The notes: a model not told the origin generated them from the sequence alone. A DNA stretch of 64,000 bases from an uncultured Sutterella sp. (GCA_937943605.1 CALEAW010000069.1:1-64000); one strand, 5' to 3'; shown: positions 51,077 through 61,499, counted from the stretch's first letter. Numbers and translations: made by a program.

Positions 51077-51547
51077 TTAGAAGCGGAAGTGCGAGAAGGC
51101 CTTGTTGGCTTCAGCCATACGATGAACTTCATCACGCTTCTTCATGGCGCCGCCACGGCCTTCGGCCGCGTCGAGCAATTCGCCGGCGAGACGCTGCGGC
51201 ATGGACTTTTCAGAACGCTTCTTGGCAGATTCACGGAGCCAGCGCATAGCAAGAGCCATACGACGGACAGGACGGACTTCAACCGGAACCTGATAGTTAG
51301 CACCACCCACTCGGCGGGACTTGACTTCCACCAGCGGACGGACGTTGTTGAGAGCGGTGTTAAACACTTCAAGCGCGTTCTTGCCGGACTTTTCTTCGAT
51401 CTGCTGGAGGGCGCCGTAAACGATACGTTCGGCCACGGCCTTCTTGCCATCAAGCATGATCACGTTGATGAACTTGGTGATTTCGACGCTGCCGAACTTC
51501 GGATCGGCAAGCACTTCGCGTTTCGGTACTTCGCGACGACGGGGCAT
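51077..51547 (-). CDS. rpsG: 30S ribosomal protein S7
   Basis: S7, 156 residues, MPRRREVPKREVLADPKFGS start. Head-domain 16S-binding protein and, in E. coli, translational repressor acting at the rpsL-rpsG gap. The same gap here (51548-51698) holds three hairpins. Confidence 0.98.
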   Translation of the reverse strand: MPRRREVPKREVLADPKFGSVEITKFINVIMLDGKKAVAERIVYGALQQIEEKSGKNALEVFNTALNNVRPLVEVKSRRVGGANYQVPVEVRPVRRMALAMRWLRESAKKRSEKSMPQRLAGELLDAAEGRGGAMKKRDEVHRMAEANKAFSHFRF

Positions 51548-51579
51548 TTGAATTTCCTCTTTCGTGTCTTCAGTCTATA

Positions 51580-51691
51580 TCCACAATTTTGATATTTGTG
51601 GACAATTTTGGATAAAGCGATCCCATGGATCGCGACTTACTCGGTTGCTCAATTTTCGTTGACTCAACCGTTTGTCCACGGCGTGACGCCG
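51580..51691 (-). promoter_or_regulatory. three hairpins in the rpsL-rpsG gap
   Basis: Stems TCCACAA/TTGTGGA (51580-51602), GCGATCC/GGATCGC (51617-51633, 3-nt loop) and CGGCG/CGCCG (51679-51691). The equivalent E. coli gap is the S7 repressor site; these are a candidate counterpart. Confidence 0.45.
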
Positions 51692-51698
51692 CGAAATA

Positions 51699-52076
51699 TT
51701 AAGCGGCCTTCGGGCGCTTGGCACCGTACTTGGAACGGGCCTGCTTACGATCCTTGACGCCCTGGGTATCCAGAGAGCCACGAACGATATGGTAGCGAAC
51801 ACCAGGAAGGTCCTTCACACGACCGCCGCGAATCAACACGACAGAGTGTTCCTGGAGGTTGTGGCCTTCACCACCGATGTACGAAATAACTTCGAAACCG
51901 TTGGTCAGGCGCACCTTGGCGACCTTACGAAGAGCAGAGTTCGGCTTCTTCGGGGTCGTGGTATACACACGAGTGCAAACGCCACGCTTCTGCGGGCAGT
52001 TCTTAAGAGCGGGGCTCTTGCTCTTGTCGTGCGTGAGCTCACGGGGCTTGCGAACAAGCTGGTTAATAGTAGGCAT
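51699..52076 (-). CDS. rpsL: 30S ribosomal protein S12
   Basis: S12, 125 residues. The streptomycin-determining lysines are wild type: TTPKKPNSALRKV (Lys43 region) and GGRVKDLPGVRYH (Lys88 region). First gene of the str group; its leader holds a candidate promoter and a terminator-like hairpin. Confidence 0.98.
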   Translation of the reverse strand: MPTINQLVRKPRELTHDKSKSPALKNCPQKRGVCTRVYTTTPKKPNSALRKVAKVRLTNGFEVISYIGGEGHNLQEHSVVLIRGGRVKDLPGVRYHIVRGSLDTQGVKDRKQARSKYGAKRPKAA

Positions 52077-52100
52077 AAACGTCCGTCTAAAACTAAAAAA

Positions 52101-52120
52101 AGACCTGTCTACAACAGGCT
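52101..52120 (-). terminator. attenuator-like hairpin in the rpsL leader
   Basis: Minus strand: CCTGT (52119-52115), loop TGTAG, ACAGG (52109-52105), then TCTTTTTTT. Short 5-6-bp stem but a full U run, ending about 20 nt before the rpsL ATG. Confidence 0.5.
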
Positions 52121-52220
52121 ATGGTTATAAACGCTTCAGAAGCACCTATTCTCCCCGAACAACCTAGCCGCAGAGGCAAAACGGCGATTCGTAATAGTCA
52201 ATACTTCTGAAAAGCATGTG

Positions 52221-52250
52221 ATTTTCGATCAAAACACTGCACTCTGTCAA
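52221..52250 (-). promoter_or_regulatory. candidate rpsL promoter
   Basis: Minus strand: consensus TTGACA at 52245-52250, 18-bp spacer, weak -10 GAAAAT at 52221-52226. Would give a leader of about 140 nt. Confidence 0.45.
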
Positions 52251-52274
52251 GTGCTAGTGCACGATTTTTATAGT

Positions 52275-52306
52275 AAAAACGCCCACACCTATTACAGATG
52301 TGGGCG
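52275..52306 (-). terminator. terminator after rpoC
   Basis: CGCCCACA/TGTGGGCG stem (52280-52306, extendable past one mismatch) followed by T5 on the minus strand; separates rpoBC from the str group. Confidence 0.88.
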
Positions 52307-52338
52307 CAAATCATCGATTGATAAAAATCTAATCTAGA

Positions 52339-55300
52339 TTATTTGTCAGATTTCTGCTCTTCGTCAGTTTGCGTTAATGGTGCATTTAAAGCAGCAAACG
52401 GGTCAACTAAAGCAGTTGGTTGGCTAAACAGTTCTGGCGTAACTTCTGCTTCGTACACTGCCTCTTCAGCCTCATGACGTTCAGCTAATTCACGAGCCTT
52501 ATGGGCATTGTGGTAAGCCAAACCAGTACCAGCAGGGATCAAACGACCCACAATGACGTTTTCCTTCAGACCACGCAACTCGTCACGTTTACCCATGATG
52601 GCAGCTTCAGTCAGAACGCGCGTCGTTTCCTGGAACGAAGCGGCAGAAATAAAGCTATCAGTCGACAACGAAGCCTTGGTAATACCTAAAAGGATATTGT
52701 CATAGGTCGCTGGACGACCTCCTTCTGCAACCACGCGATCGTTTTCGTCCAACATTTCCGAACGCTCAACCTGCTCGCCAGTGATGAAGTGTGTATCACC
52801 AGGATTGGTAATCTGAACACGGCGAAGCATCTGACGCACAATCACTTCAATGTGTTTGTCGTTAATCTTCACACCCTGGAGACGATAAACGTCCTGGACT
52901 TCGTCAACGATATAGCGCGCTAGTTCTTCAATGCCAAGCAAGCGAAGAATGTCATGTGGGTCTACAGGCCCGTCGACCACTTCTTCACCCTTCTGAACAA
53001 CCTGACCATCATGAACAAGAACCGTCTTATCCTTGCTAATCAAGGTCTCATGAGCAATACCATCACTGCCAGTAATGATTAAACGCTGCTTGCCCTTAGT
53101 TTCCTTACCAAAAGTCACGGTACCAGTAACTTCGGCCAACATACCAGCATCCTTCGGGCTGCGGGCTTCAAACAACTCAGCCACGCGCGGAAGACCACCG
53201 GTAATATCTCGCGTCTTTTGAGATTCAACAGGAATACGAGCAAGGACTTCACCCATGCCAATTTCCTGTCCGTCACGAACCACAACAAAAGCACCAACAG
53301 GCAACTGAATCGTCACAGCGTGATCAGTACCCGGGATCTTAACTTCATTGCCATTTTCATCGAGAAGATGGACTAATGGACGCAAAACCCCAGCGGTCGG
53401 AGCCTTACCCTTCGCAGCTTTGGTCGTTGTCGAACGCTTCGGGTCAATCACGACAAGACTGGTCAAACCAGTAACTTCGTCGACCTGATTCATTACCGTA
53501 ACGTTTTCAATGACGTTTTCGAACTTAATCTTACCCGCGTATTCAGTGATAATCGGACGCGTCATCGGATCCCAGTTCGCCAACATCTGACCCGCCTTAA
53601 TTTCCTGGTCAGGCATGACAAGCAAGGTGGCACCGTAAGGAACCTTATGGCGTTCACGTTCACGACCGTTTTCGGTAATTACGATTTCGCCAGAACGGGA
53701 AATAACGACGAGGTCACCCTTAGCGGAACGCACATAGCGCATGGATGCCGAGTAGGACACGACACCAGCGGACTTAGCTTCAACACTAGAAGCAACCGCA
53801 GCACGAGATGCAGCACCACCAATATGGAACGTACGCATAGTCAACTGAGTACCAGGTTCACCGATGGACTGAGCGGCAATCACACCAACAGACTCACCAG
53901 CATTGACCAGCGTACCACGACCTAAATCACGACCATAGCACTTAGCACAGAGACCATAACGCGTTTCACATGTCAACGGCGTACGAACCTTGATCATGTC
54001 GATACCGAGCTTGTCGATCAGATCACAGTAATCTTCATCGATCAACGTACCAGCTGGAATAACCACTTTGTTCGTATCAGGATTTTCAACATCCAAAGCC
54101 GTCACACGTCCAAGCACACGATCTCGCAAGGCCTGAATCACTTCACCGCCTTCTACAAGCGCGCGCATTTCAACACCGTGATCCGTACCGCAATCGTCTT
54201 CGACAACAACAAGGTCTTGTGTGACGTCAACGAGACGACGTGTCAAGTAACCCGAGTTAGCTGTCTTCAAGGCCGTGTCAGCCAAACCTTTACGCGCACC
54301 GTGAGTAGAAATGAAGTACTGAAGAACGTTCAAACCTTCACGGAAGTTAGCTGTAATCGGAGTTTCAATAATGGAACCATCAGGCTTAGCCATCAAACCA
54401 CGCATACCAGCCAACTGGCGAATCTGAGCGGCGGAACCACGAGCACCAGAGTCAGCCATCATGTACACGCTGTTGAAAGATTCCTGACGAACCTTCTTAC
54501 CATGACGGTCAACTGTTGGCTCAGTAGACAGTTCGGTCATCATGACCTTACCAACCTGATCAGCTGTACGCCCCCAAATGTCCACCACCTTGTTGTAGCG
54601 TTCACCCTGAGTCACAAGACCTGACGTGTACTGCGCTTCAATTTCCTTCACTTCCTGCTCAGCCGCACGAACCAACTGTTCCTTCTGAGCGGGCACAGCC
54701 ATGTCGCCAACACAGATAGAAATACCTGCACGCGTAGACAAACGATAGCCATTATCCTTGAGCTTATCAGCAAACATGACCGTGGCACGTAAACCACACT
54801 TACGGAAGCAACGGTTGATCAGCTTAGCAATTTCCTTCTTCTTAAGGGTGATATTCAATTCCTTGAAACTCATCCCCTCAGGAAGGATTTCGGACAAGAG
54901 GGCACGACCCACCGTCGTCTCATAACGAACAATACGAGCCGTCTTTTCCCCTGTTTCCTTGTCAAGTTCATACTCACGAATACGAACCGTACAACGCGTC
55001 TGAAGTTCAACAACCTTGTTATCCCAGGCACGCTGAACTTCAGCCACATCGGCAAAGAACATCCCTTCGCCCTTGCCGTTGATCTTTTCACGTGTCGCGT
55101 AGTAAAGACCCAGCACCATGTCTTGAGACGGAACAATGGACGGATCACCGTTAGCAGGGAACAACACATTGTTCGAAGCCATCATCAAACCGCGAGCTTC
55201 AAGCTGTGCTTCCAAAGAAAGCGGCACGTGAACAGCCATCTGGTCACCGTCAAAGTCAGCGTTGAAAGCAGCGCAAACCAGCGGGTGCAACTGAAGTGCC

Positions 55301-56637
55301 TTACCTTCGATAAGCTTCGGTTCAAAAGCCTGAATACCTAAACGGTGAAGAGTCGGAGCACGGTTCAACATCACAGGGTGCTCATAAATAACCTCTTCGA
55401 GGATATCCCACACCACAGGATCTTGATTTTCAACCATCTTCTTTGCGGCCTTCGGCGTGACAGCCAAGCCACGTAGCACCAACTTGTTGAAGATGAACGG
55501 CTTGAAGAGTTCAAGTGCCATCAACTTCGGCAAGCCGCACTGATGCAAACGCAACTCAGGACCAACTGTAATCACAGAACGGCCAGAGTAGTCAACACGC
55601 TTACCTAACAAGTTTTGACGGAAACGACCACTCTTACCCTTGATCATGTCAGCAAGAGACTTGAGCGGACGCTTGTTAGCGCCAGTCATGGCTTTGCCAC
55701 GACGACCGTTATCCAACAAAGAATCGACAGCTTCTTGAAGCATGCGCTTTTCATTACGGACAATAATGTCCGGCGCCTTGATTTCAAGAAGTCGCTTTAA
55801 GCGGTTATTACGATTAATAACGCGGCGATACAAATCATTCAGGTCGGACGTAGCAAAGCGACCACCATCAAGCGCAACCAACGGACGGAGATCAGGCGGC
55901 AATACAGGTAACACCGTCATGATCATCCATTCTGGCTTAATACCAGAGCGCTGGAAGCCTTCAAGAACCTTCAAGCGCTTAGCAAACTTCTTGATCTTGG
56001 CTTCAGAATTCGTTTCACGCAACTCTTTACGGAGGCGTTCGACTTCCTGATCAATATCAATCGTACGAAGAAGCTCACCGATGGCTTCAGCGCCCATCAT
56101 GGCCACGAAGTCATCACCAAATTCGGTAGTTGCTGCAATGAAGTCTTCTTCAGAAAGCAACTGACCACGTTCCAACGTAGAAAGACCAGGATCAACAACG
56201 ATGTAGGCTTCAAAATAAAGCACGCGTTCGATGTCACGCAACGGAATATCGAGCACCATGCCCATGCGACTCGGAAGGCTCTTTAGGAACCAAATGTGAG
56301 CCACTGGGCTAGCCAAATCGATATGACCCATGCGTTCGCGACGAACCTTTGCGAGCGTGACTTCAACGCCACACTTCTCGCAAATCACACCACGATTCTT
56401 GAGACGCTTATATTTGCCGCAAAGGCATTCGTAATCCTTCACGGGACCAAAAATCTTGGCACAGAAAAGACCGTCACGTTCCGGCTTCTGGGTACGATAG
56501 TTGATCGTTTCTGGCTTCTTGACTTCACCATAGGACCAGGAGTGGATCTTTTCAGGACTAGCAAGTCCGATACGGATCGCGTCGAAATGTTCTTCCGACT
56601 GAACCTGGTCGAAAATATCGTTAAGCGGCATTCTCAT
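52339..56637 (-). CDS. rpoC: RNA polymerase beta' subunit
   Basis: Beta' subunit, 1432 residues. N-terminal zinc ligands in CLCGKYKRLKNRGVICEKC (near 71-89), catalytic magnesium site NADFDGDQM near 464-472, trigger-loop region near GEPGTQLTMRTFHIGG, and the second zinc site CETRYGLCAKCYGRDL. Normal length, 14 bp after rpoB, followed by a strong terminator. Confidence 0.99.
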   Translation of the reverse strand: MRMPLNDIFDQVQSEEHFDAIRIGLASPEKIHSWSYGEVKKPETINYRTQKPERDGLFCAKIFGPVKDYECLCGKYKRLKNRGVICEKCGVEVTLAKVRRERMGHIDLASPVAHIWFLKSLPSRMGMVLDIPLRDIERVLYFEAYIVVDPGLSTLERGQLLSEEDFIAATTEFGDDFVAMMGAEAIGELLRTIDIDQEVERLRKELRETNSEAKIKKFAKRLKVLEGFQRSGIKPEWMIMTVLPVLPPDLRPLVALDGGRFATSDLNDLYRRVINRNNRLKRLLEIKAPDIIVRNEKRMLQEAVDSLLDNGRRGKAMTGANKRPLKSLADMIKGKSGRFRQNLLGKRVDYSGRSVITVGPELRLHQCGLPKLMALELFKPFIFNKLVLRGLAVTPKAAKKMVENQDPVVWDILEEVIYEHPVMLNRAPTLHRLGIQAFEPKLIEGKALQLHPLVCAAFNADFDGDQMAVHVPLSLEAQLEARGLMMASNNVLFPANGDPSIVPSQDMVLGLYYATREKINGKGEGMFFADVAEVQRAWDNKVVELQTRCTVRIREYELDKETGEKTARIVRYETTVGRALLSEILPEGMSFKELNITLKKKEIAKLINRCFRKCGLRATVMFADKLKDNGYRLSTRAGISICVGDMAVPAQKEQLVRAAEQEVKEIEAQYTSGLVTQGERYNKVVDIWGRTADQVGKVMMTELSTEPTVDRHGKKVRQESFNSVYMMADSGARGSAAQIRQLAGMRGLMAKPDGSIIETPITANFREGLNVLQYFISTHGARKGLADTALKTANSGYLTRRLVDVTQDLVVVEDDCGTDHGVEMRALVEGGEVIQALRDRVLGRVTALDVENPDTNKVVIPAGTLIDEDYCDLIDKLGIDMIKVRTPLTCETRYGLCAKCYGRDLGRGTLVNAGESVGVIAAQSIGEPGTQLTMRTFHIGGAASRAAVASSVEAKSAGVVSYSASMRYVRSAKGDLVVISRSGEIVITENGRERERHKVPYGATLLVMPDQEIKAGQMLANWDPMTRPIITEYAGKIKFENVIENVTVMNQVDEVTGLTSLVVIDPKRSTTTKAAKGKAPTAGVLRPLVHLLDENGNEVKIPGTDHAVTIQLPVGAFVVVRDGQEIGMGEVLARIPVESQKTRDITGGLPRVAELFEARSPKDAGMLAEVTGTVTFGKETKGKQRLIITGSDGIAHETLISKDKTVLVHDGQVVQKGEEVVDGPVDPHDILRLLGIEELARYIVDEVQDVYRLQGVKINDKHIEVIVRQMLRRVQITNPGDTHFITGEQVERSEMLDENDRVVAEGGRPATYDNILLGITKASLSTDSFISAASFQETTRVLTEAAIMGKRDELRGLKENVIVGRLIPAGTGLAYHNAHKARELAERHEAEEAVYEAEVTPELFSQPTALVDPFAALNAPLTQTDEEQKSDK

Positions 56638-56651
56638 CGCTTAATTTCCTC

Positions 56652-59600
56652 TTAGTTCTTGACGAGGTCGATGTCGATACCCAACGACCGGATTTCTTTG
56701 ACCAACACGTTGAAGGATTCAGGCATGCCCGCTTCAATCTTGTGGTCACCCTTGACGATGTTTTCGTAAACCTTGGTACGACCATTAACGTCGTCAGACT
56801 TAACGGTAAGCATTTCCTGAAGAACATAGGAAGCACCATAGGCCTCGAGAGCCCAAACTTCCATTTCACCGAAACGCTGACCACCAAACTGAGCCTTACC
56901 ACCCAACGGTTGCTGGGTAACCAAGGAATACGGCCCCGTTGAACGAGCGTGCATCTTGTCATCGACCAAGTGATGCAACTTCAAGTAATGCATGAAGCCC
57001 ACAGTCACAGGACGTTCAAACGGTTCACCCGTACGACCGTCATAGAGTCGAGCCTGAGTCTTAGCTGGAGTCAACTGCAAGCGAGCCGCTTCTTCATCAG
57101 GGAAGGCCAAGTCCAACATCATGCGAACCTGTTCTTCAGTTGCACCATCGAAGACTGGCGTAGCAAACGGCACCCCTGAACGGAGATTCTTAGCCATCGC
57201 CATTAATTCTTCGTCAGTCAAGCTATCCAAATCTTCGGTCTTGCCTGTGCGGTTATACACTTCATTCAAGAACGAACGAATTTGGCGAACCTGTTCCGTC
57301 TTGAGCATTTCTTCAATACGCCAGCCGAGACCCTTAGCAGCCCAACCCAAGTGGACTTCAAGAACCTGACCGATATTCATACGAGACGGCACACCCAACG
57401 GATTCAGGACGATGTCAGCAGGACGACCATCAGCCATATATGGCATATCTTCAACAGGGCAGATCTTTGAGACCACACCTTTGTTACCGTGACGACCGGC
57501 CATCTTGTCACCAGGCTGTAAACGACGGCGTTCAGCGATGTAAACCTTAACCATCTTCAACACACCCGGAGGCAACTCATCACCACGCGTCAACTTTTCG
57601 TACTTCGTCTGATACTTACGATCGTTCTGGGCACGGGTATCCTGAATAGTACGCAACGTCAAGTCGATCAGATTCTGGGCTGCTTCGTTTTCCATACAGA
57701 TATCGAATAGCTGATAACCAGGAACCGCTTCCATCATTTCAGCCGTAAGAACTGTACCCGCAGGGAATGTAGCTGGGCCACTAACAACTTTCTGACCCAC
57801 CAACTGTCGACGCAGACGATCAAACGCATCACGTTCAACAATGCGTAATTGGTCGTCTAAGTCACGACGATAGCGCTTTAAGGCATCGCTAATGATGCTT
57901 TCAGCACGCTTATCGCGCTTAACACCATCACGTGTAAACACCTGAACGTCAATAACCGTCCCCGTCATGCCAGACGGAACACGCAAAGACGTGTCCTTAA
58001 CATCAGAAGCCTTTTCGCCGAAAATCACACGAAGCAGCTTTTCTTCAGGCGTTAACTGCGTTTCACCCTTCGGCGTTACCTTACCAACCAACACGTCTCC
58101 TGCCTTGACTTCTGCACCGATGAACACAATGCCAGAGTCATCAAGACGAGAGAGCTGATTTTCAGACAAGTTGGAAATGTCGCGAGTGATTTCTTCTGCA
58201 CCCAACTTCGTATCGCGAGCAACAACAGAGAGCTCTTCGATATGAATGGAGGTATAGCGATCATCAGCAACAACACGTTCAGAAATCAGCACCGAGTCTT
58301 CATAGTTGTAGCCATTCCAAGGCATGAAGGCAATCAACATATTTTGACCCAGGGCCAACTCACCCGTATCGGTAGAAGCGCCGTCAGCCAAGACGTCACC
58401 AGCAGCCACACGGTCACCCTTCACAACAATCGGACGTTGATTGATGTTCGTAGACTGATTGGAACGGGTGAACTTCTGAAGGTTGTAAATATCAACGCCA
58501 GTCTCGCCAGCAACGCTTTCTTCGTCATTCACACGAATAACTACACGGTTCGCGTCAACATAGTCTACGACACCGCCACGGCGAGCTTGAACCGTTGTCT
58601 TTGAATCGACAGCAACAGTGCGTTCGATACCCGTACCAACAACTGGCTTTTCAGGACGCAAACAAGGCACACCCTGACGTTGCATGTTAGAACCCATCAA
58701 AGCACGGTTTGCGTCGTCGTGCTCCAAGAATGGGATCAACGCAGCGGCGCAAGAAACGATCTGAGAAGGCGCAACGTCCATGTAGTGAATACGATCCGGG
58801 CTAGCAAGCACGAATTCGCCGTTGTCACGAGCAGACACGAGTTCCTGCGTGAGACGACCATCTGCATCCATTTCGGCATTAGCCTGAGCAATGATGTAAC
58901 GGCCCTCTTCAATAGCGGACAAGTACGAAATTTCCTGCGTCGCAACGCCATCAACTACCTTTCGATACGGCGTTTCTAAGAAGCCATATTCGTTCAAACG
59001 AGCGTAAAGAGCCAAAGAATTGATCAAACCAATGTTCGGACCTTCAGGCGTTTCAATAGGACAAACACGACCGTAATGAGTTGGATGTACGTCACGCACT
59101 TCAAAGCCAGCACGTTCACGTGTCAAACCACCAGGACCGAGAGCGGAGATACGACGCTTATGCGTGATTTCCGACAATGGGTTGGTCTGGTCCATGAACT
59201 GAGACAGCTGACTAGAACCGAAGAATTCGCGAATAGCAGCGCTAATTGGCTTAGAGTTGATTAAATCCTGCGGAGTCAAACCATCACTTTCAGCCTGGTT
59301 TAAACGTTCCTTGACAGCGCGCTCAACGCGTACGAGACCGGAGCGGAACTGATTTTCTGCAAGTTCACCAACACAACGAACACGACGATTACCAAGATGG
59401 TCAATATCGTCCACGCCATTCACGATGCAATTACGCTTAACACCATTTTCATCGATCAATTCAACAGCGTCCTGACCGTTGCGAAGAGCAACGAGAACAG
59501 CCATCGTATCGATGATATCTTCCTTGGTGAGCGTCATGGCACCCGTAGCACCATCACGACCGAAACGAGCATTCACCTTCATACGACCAACACGAGAGAG

Positions 59601-60806
59601 ATCGTAGGCTTCAGCATCAAAGAAAAGACGATTGAAGAGCGCCTCTACAGCATCTTCCGTTGGAGGTTCACCTGGACGCATCATACGATAGATAGCGACA
59701 CGAGCAGCGAGCTGGTCGGGCGTATCATCTAAACGCAACGTCGACGAGATATAAGAACCGTGATCCAACTCATTCGTGAAGATCGTTTCAATCTTAGAAA
59801 TGCGACAAATACGAAGCTTGGTTAAAAGATCTGGTGTAATTTCGTCATTGCAATTCGCAATCACCTCACCAGTTTCTTCATCAATAATATTCTTACCAAG
59901 CACGCGACCAATCACATAATCATCAGGGACTTGAATATCGGTCACACCTGCCTTGGTCAAGTCACGAATGTGCTTTGCCGTAATGCGCTTATCAGCAGGA
60001 ACGATTTCCTTGCCATCAGCGACAATCGGGAAGCTAACAGTCTGTCCCTTCAAGCGTTCAGGAACAAACGGCAAGCTTGCATTATTCACATTAATCGTAA
60101 TCTGATCAAAGCTGAAGAAGCGCGCAAGAATATCTTCCGGCGTAAGGCCAATAGCCTTAAGCAGAATCGTACCGGGCATCTTACGACGACGGTCAACGCG
60201 GAAATACAAGATATCCTTAGCGTCAAATTCAAAATCAAGCCAAGAACCACGGTAAGGAATGACACGAGCGGAGAAGAGCAACTTACCAGAAGAATGCGTC
60301 TTACCCTTATCGTGTTCAAAGAAAATACCAGGCGAACGATGCAACTGGCTAACGATCACGCGTTCGGTACCGTTAACAATGAACGAACCCTTCTCTGTCA
60401 TGAGAGGGATTTCGCCCATATAAACATCATTTTCACGGATTTCCTTAACCGTTTCCGGCTTGGCAGCATCACGGTCATAGATCTCTAATTGGATCTTGGC
60501 ACGAAGTCGGCTGCAATAGGTCAAGCCACGAAGTTGACACTCTGCAACATCAAATTCAGGTTCTGCAAGCTCGTAATCGACAAAACGAAGACGAGCGTAA
60601 CCGTTATGGCTAGTGATCGGGAAAATGGAAGTAAACGCTGCCTGCAAACCCAATTCAGAGTTACGTTTTTTCGGGGCAACGTCCGCCTGCAGGAATTCTT
60701 CGTAGGAACGAAGCTGAGTATCAAGCAGGGAAGGCACTTCAAGGACGCTCGGGCGAGAGGCAAAGCTCTTGCGGATGCGCTTCTTTTCAGTGAACGAGTA
60801 CGACAT
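56652..60806 (-). CDS. rpoB: RNA polymerase beta subunit
   Basis: Beta subunit, 1384 residues from ATG 60806 (MSYSFTEKKRIRKSFASRP) with a GGAG site; a longer frame to 60854 was rejected. The rifampicin-pocket segment GSSQLSQFMDQTNPLSE and HKRRISALGPGG keep the sensitive-type Asp, His and Ser, with Thr at the first position after DQ (Asn in E. coli). Separated from rplL by 274 bp containing several hairpins. Confidence 0.99.
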   Translation of the reverse strand: MSYSFTEKKRIRKSFASRPSVLEVPSLLDTQLRSYEEFLQADVAPKKRNSELGLQAAFTSIFPITSHNGYARLRFVDYELAEPEFDVAECQLRGLTYCSRLRAKIQLEIYDRDAAKPETVKEIRENDVYMGEIPLMTEKGSFIVNGTERVIVSQLHRSPGIFFEHDKGKTHSSGKLLFSARVIPYRGSWLDFEFDAKDILYFRVDRRRKMPGTILLKAIGLTPEDILARFFSFDQITINVNNASLPFVPERLKGQTVSFPIVADGKEIVPADKRITAKHIRDLTKAGVTDIQVPDDYVIGRVLGKNIIDEETGEVIANCNDEITPDLLTKLRICRISKIETIFTNELDHGSYISSTLRLDDTPDQLAARVAIYRMMRPGEPPTEDAVEALFNRLFFDAEAYDLSRVGRMKVNARFGRDGATGAMTLTKEDIIDTMAVLVALRNGQDAVELIDENGVKRNCIVNGVDDIDHLGNRRVRCVGELAENQFRSGLVRVERAVKERLNQAESDGLTPQDLINSKPISAAIREFFGSSQLSQFMDQTNPLSEITHKRRISALGPGGLTRERAGFEVRDVHPTHYGRVCPIETPEGPNIGLINSLALYARLNEYGFLETPYRKVVDGVATQEISYLSAIEEGRYIIAQANAEMDADGRLTQELVSARDNGEFVLASPDRIHYMDVAPSQIVSCAAALIPFLEHDDANRALMGSNMQRQGVPCLRPEKPVVGTGIERTVAVDSKTTVQARRGGVVDYVDANRVVIRVNDEESVAGETGVDIYNLQKFTRSNQSTNINQRPIVVKGDRVAAGDVLADGASTDTGELALGQNMLIAFMPWNGYNYEDSVLISERVVADDRYTSIHIEELSVVARDTKLGAEEITRDISNLSENQLSRLDDSGIVFIGAEVKAGDVLVGKVTPKGETQLTPEEKLLRVIFGEKASDVKDTSLRVPSGMTGTVIDVQVFTRDGVKRDKRAESIISDALKRYRRDLDDQLRIVERDAFDRLRRQLVGQKVVSGPATFPAGTVLTAEMMEAVPGYQLFDICMENEAAQNLIDLTLRTIQDTRAQNDRKYQTKYEKLTRGDELPPGVLKMVKVYIAERRRLQPGDKMAGRHGNKGVVSKICPVEDMPYMADGRPADIVLNPLGVPSRMNIGQVLEVHLGWAAKGLGWRIEEMLKTEQVRQIRSFLNEVYNRTGKTEDLDSLTDEELMAMAKNLRSGVPFATPVFDGATEEQVRMMLDLAFPDEEAARLQLTPAKTQARLYDGRTGEPFERPVTVGFMHYLKLHHLVDDKMHARSTGPYSLVTQQPLGGKAQFGGQRFGEMEVWALEAYGASYVLQEMLTVKSDDVNGRTKVYENIVKGDHKIEAGMPESFNVLVKEIRSLGIDIDLVKN

Positions 60807-60956
60807 GGACACTCCGTTCGACATTGAGGATGAACCAAAAGGTGATGAACGCAAACTTTATAGACGCCAAAAGCCGCTCGGGAATCACAGCTTGTCGGCT
60901 GAACCCGCGCGGCGGAATTGGGAGAAATTTAAGTTAAACGGTTCATCAAGAAGAAA

Positions 60957-61000
60957 GACTTTGAACTGTATTCTCAAAGCTAAGAACAAAGTTCAAAGTC
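60957..61000 (-). promoter_or_regulatory. second hairpin in the rplL-rpoB gap
   Basis: GACTTTGAACT (60957-60967) and AGTTCAAAGTC (60990-61000), perfect 11-bp stem with an inner TTCT/AGAA pairing, followed by TTTCTTCTTG on the minus strand. A small third stem (TCCC/GGGA) lies at about 60999-61017. Confidence 0.6.
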
Positions 61001-61026
61001 CCCCTACAAAAGGGAGACCTTGAAGT

Positions 61027-61061
61027 AACAAAGCGAGCAAGTATATTTTGCTCGCTTTGTT
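61027..61061 (-). terminator. rplL-rpoB attenuator or processing hairpin
   Basis: AACAAAGCGAGCAA (61027-61040) and TTGCTCGCTTTGTT (61048-61061), perfect 14-bp stem with a 7-nt loop, 20 nt after the rplL stop. E. coli has an attenuator and an RNase III site in this gap. The U tract is short, so partial termination or cleavage is likely. Confidence 0.75.
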
Positions 61062-61080
61062 GTGTCAAATCAAGTAAAAA

Positions 61081-61458
61081 TTACTTGAGAGCGACCTTGG
61101 CGCCAGCTTCTTCGAGCTTCTTGGCAGCGGCTTCAGCGTCAGCCTTCGGGAGACCTTCCTTAACAGCCTTCGGAGCGCCTTCGACGAGATCCTTGGCTTC
61201 CTTGAGGCCGAGACCGGTCATTTCACGAACAACCTTAATCACAGCGATCTTGTTGGAACCAGCGGATTCGAGAACGACGTCGAATTCGGACTTTTCTTCA
61301 GCCTTGGCACCAGCTTCAGCAGCAGGACCAGCAGCAACAACAGCAGCAGCGGCAGCGGACACACCGAACTTTTCTTCCATCATCTTGATGAGTTCGGAGA
61401 TTTCGAGAACGGTCTTGGAAGCGATCGCTTCGAGGATTTCTTCATTGGTAAGGGCCAT
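61081..61458 (-). CDS. rplL: 50S ribosomal protein L7/L12
   Basis: L7/L12, 125 residues: N-terminal dimerisation domain, Ala-rich hinge (AAAAAVVAAGPAAEAGAKAEE) and C-terminal factor-binding domain with KTAVIK-like NKIAVIKVVREMTGLGLKEAK core (in parts). Forms the stalk with L10. Confidence 0.98.
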   Translation of the reverse strand: MALTNEEILEAIASKTVLEISELIKMMEEKFGVSAAAAAVVAAGPAAEAGAKAEEKSEFDVVLESAGSNKIAVIKVVREMTGLGLKEAKDLVEGAPKAVKEGLPKADAEAAAKKLEEAGAKVALK

Positions 61459-61499
61459 TTTATAGCTCCGTATTACGTAGTGTTTAGTTTAAATTTAAA

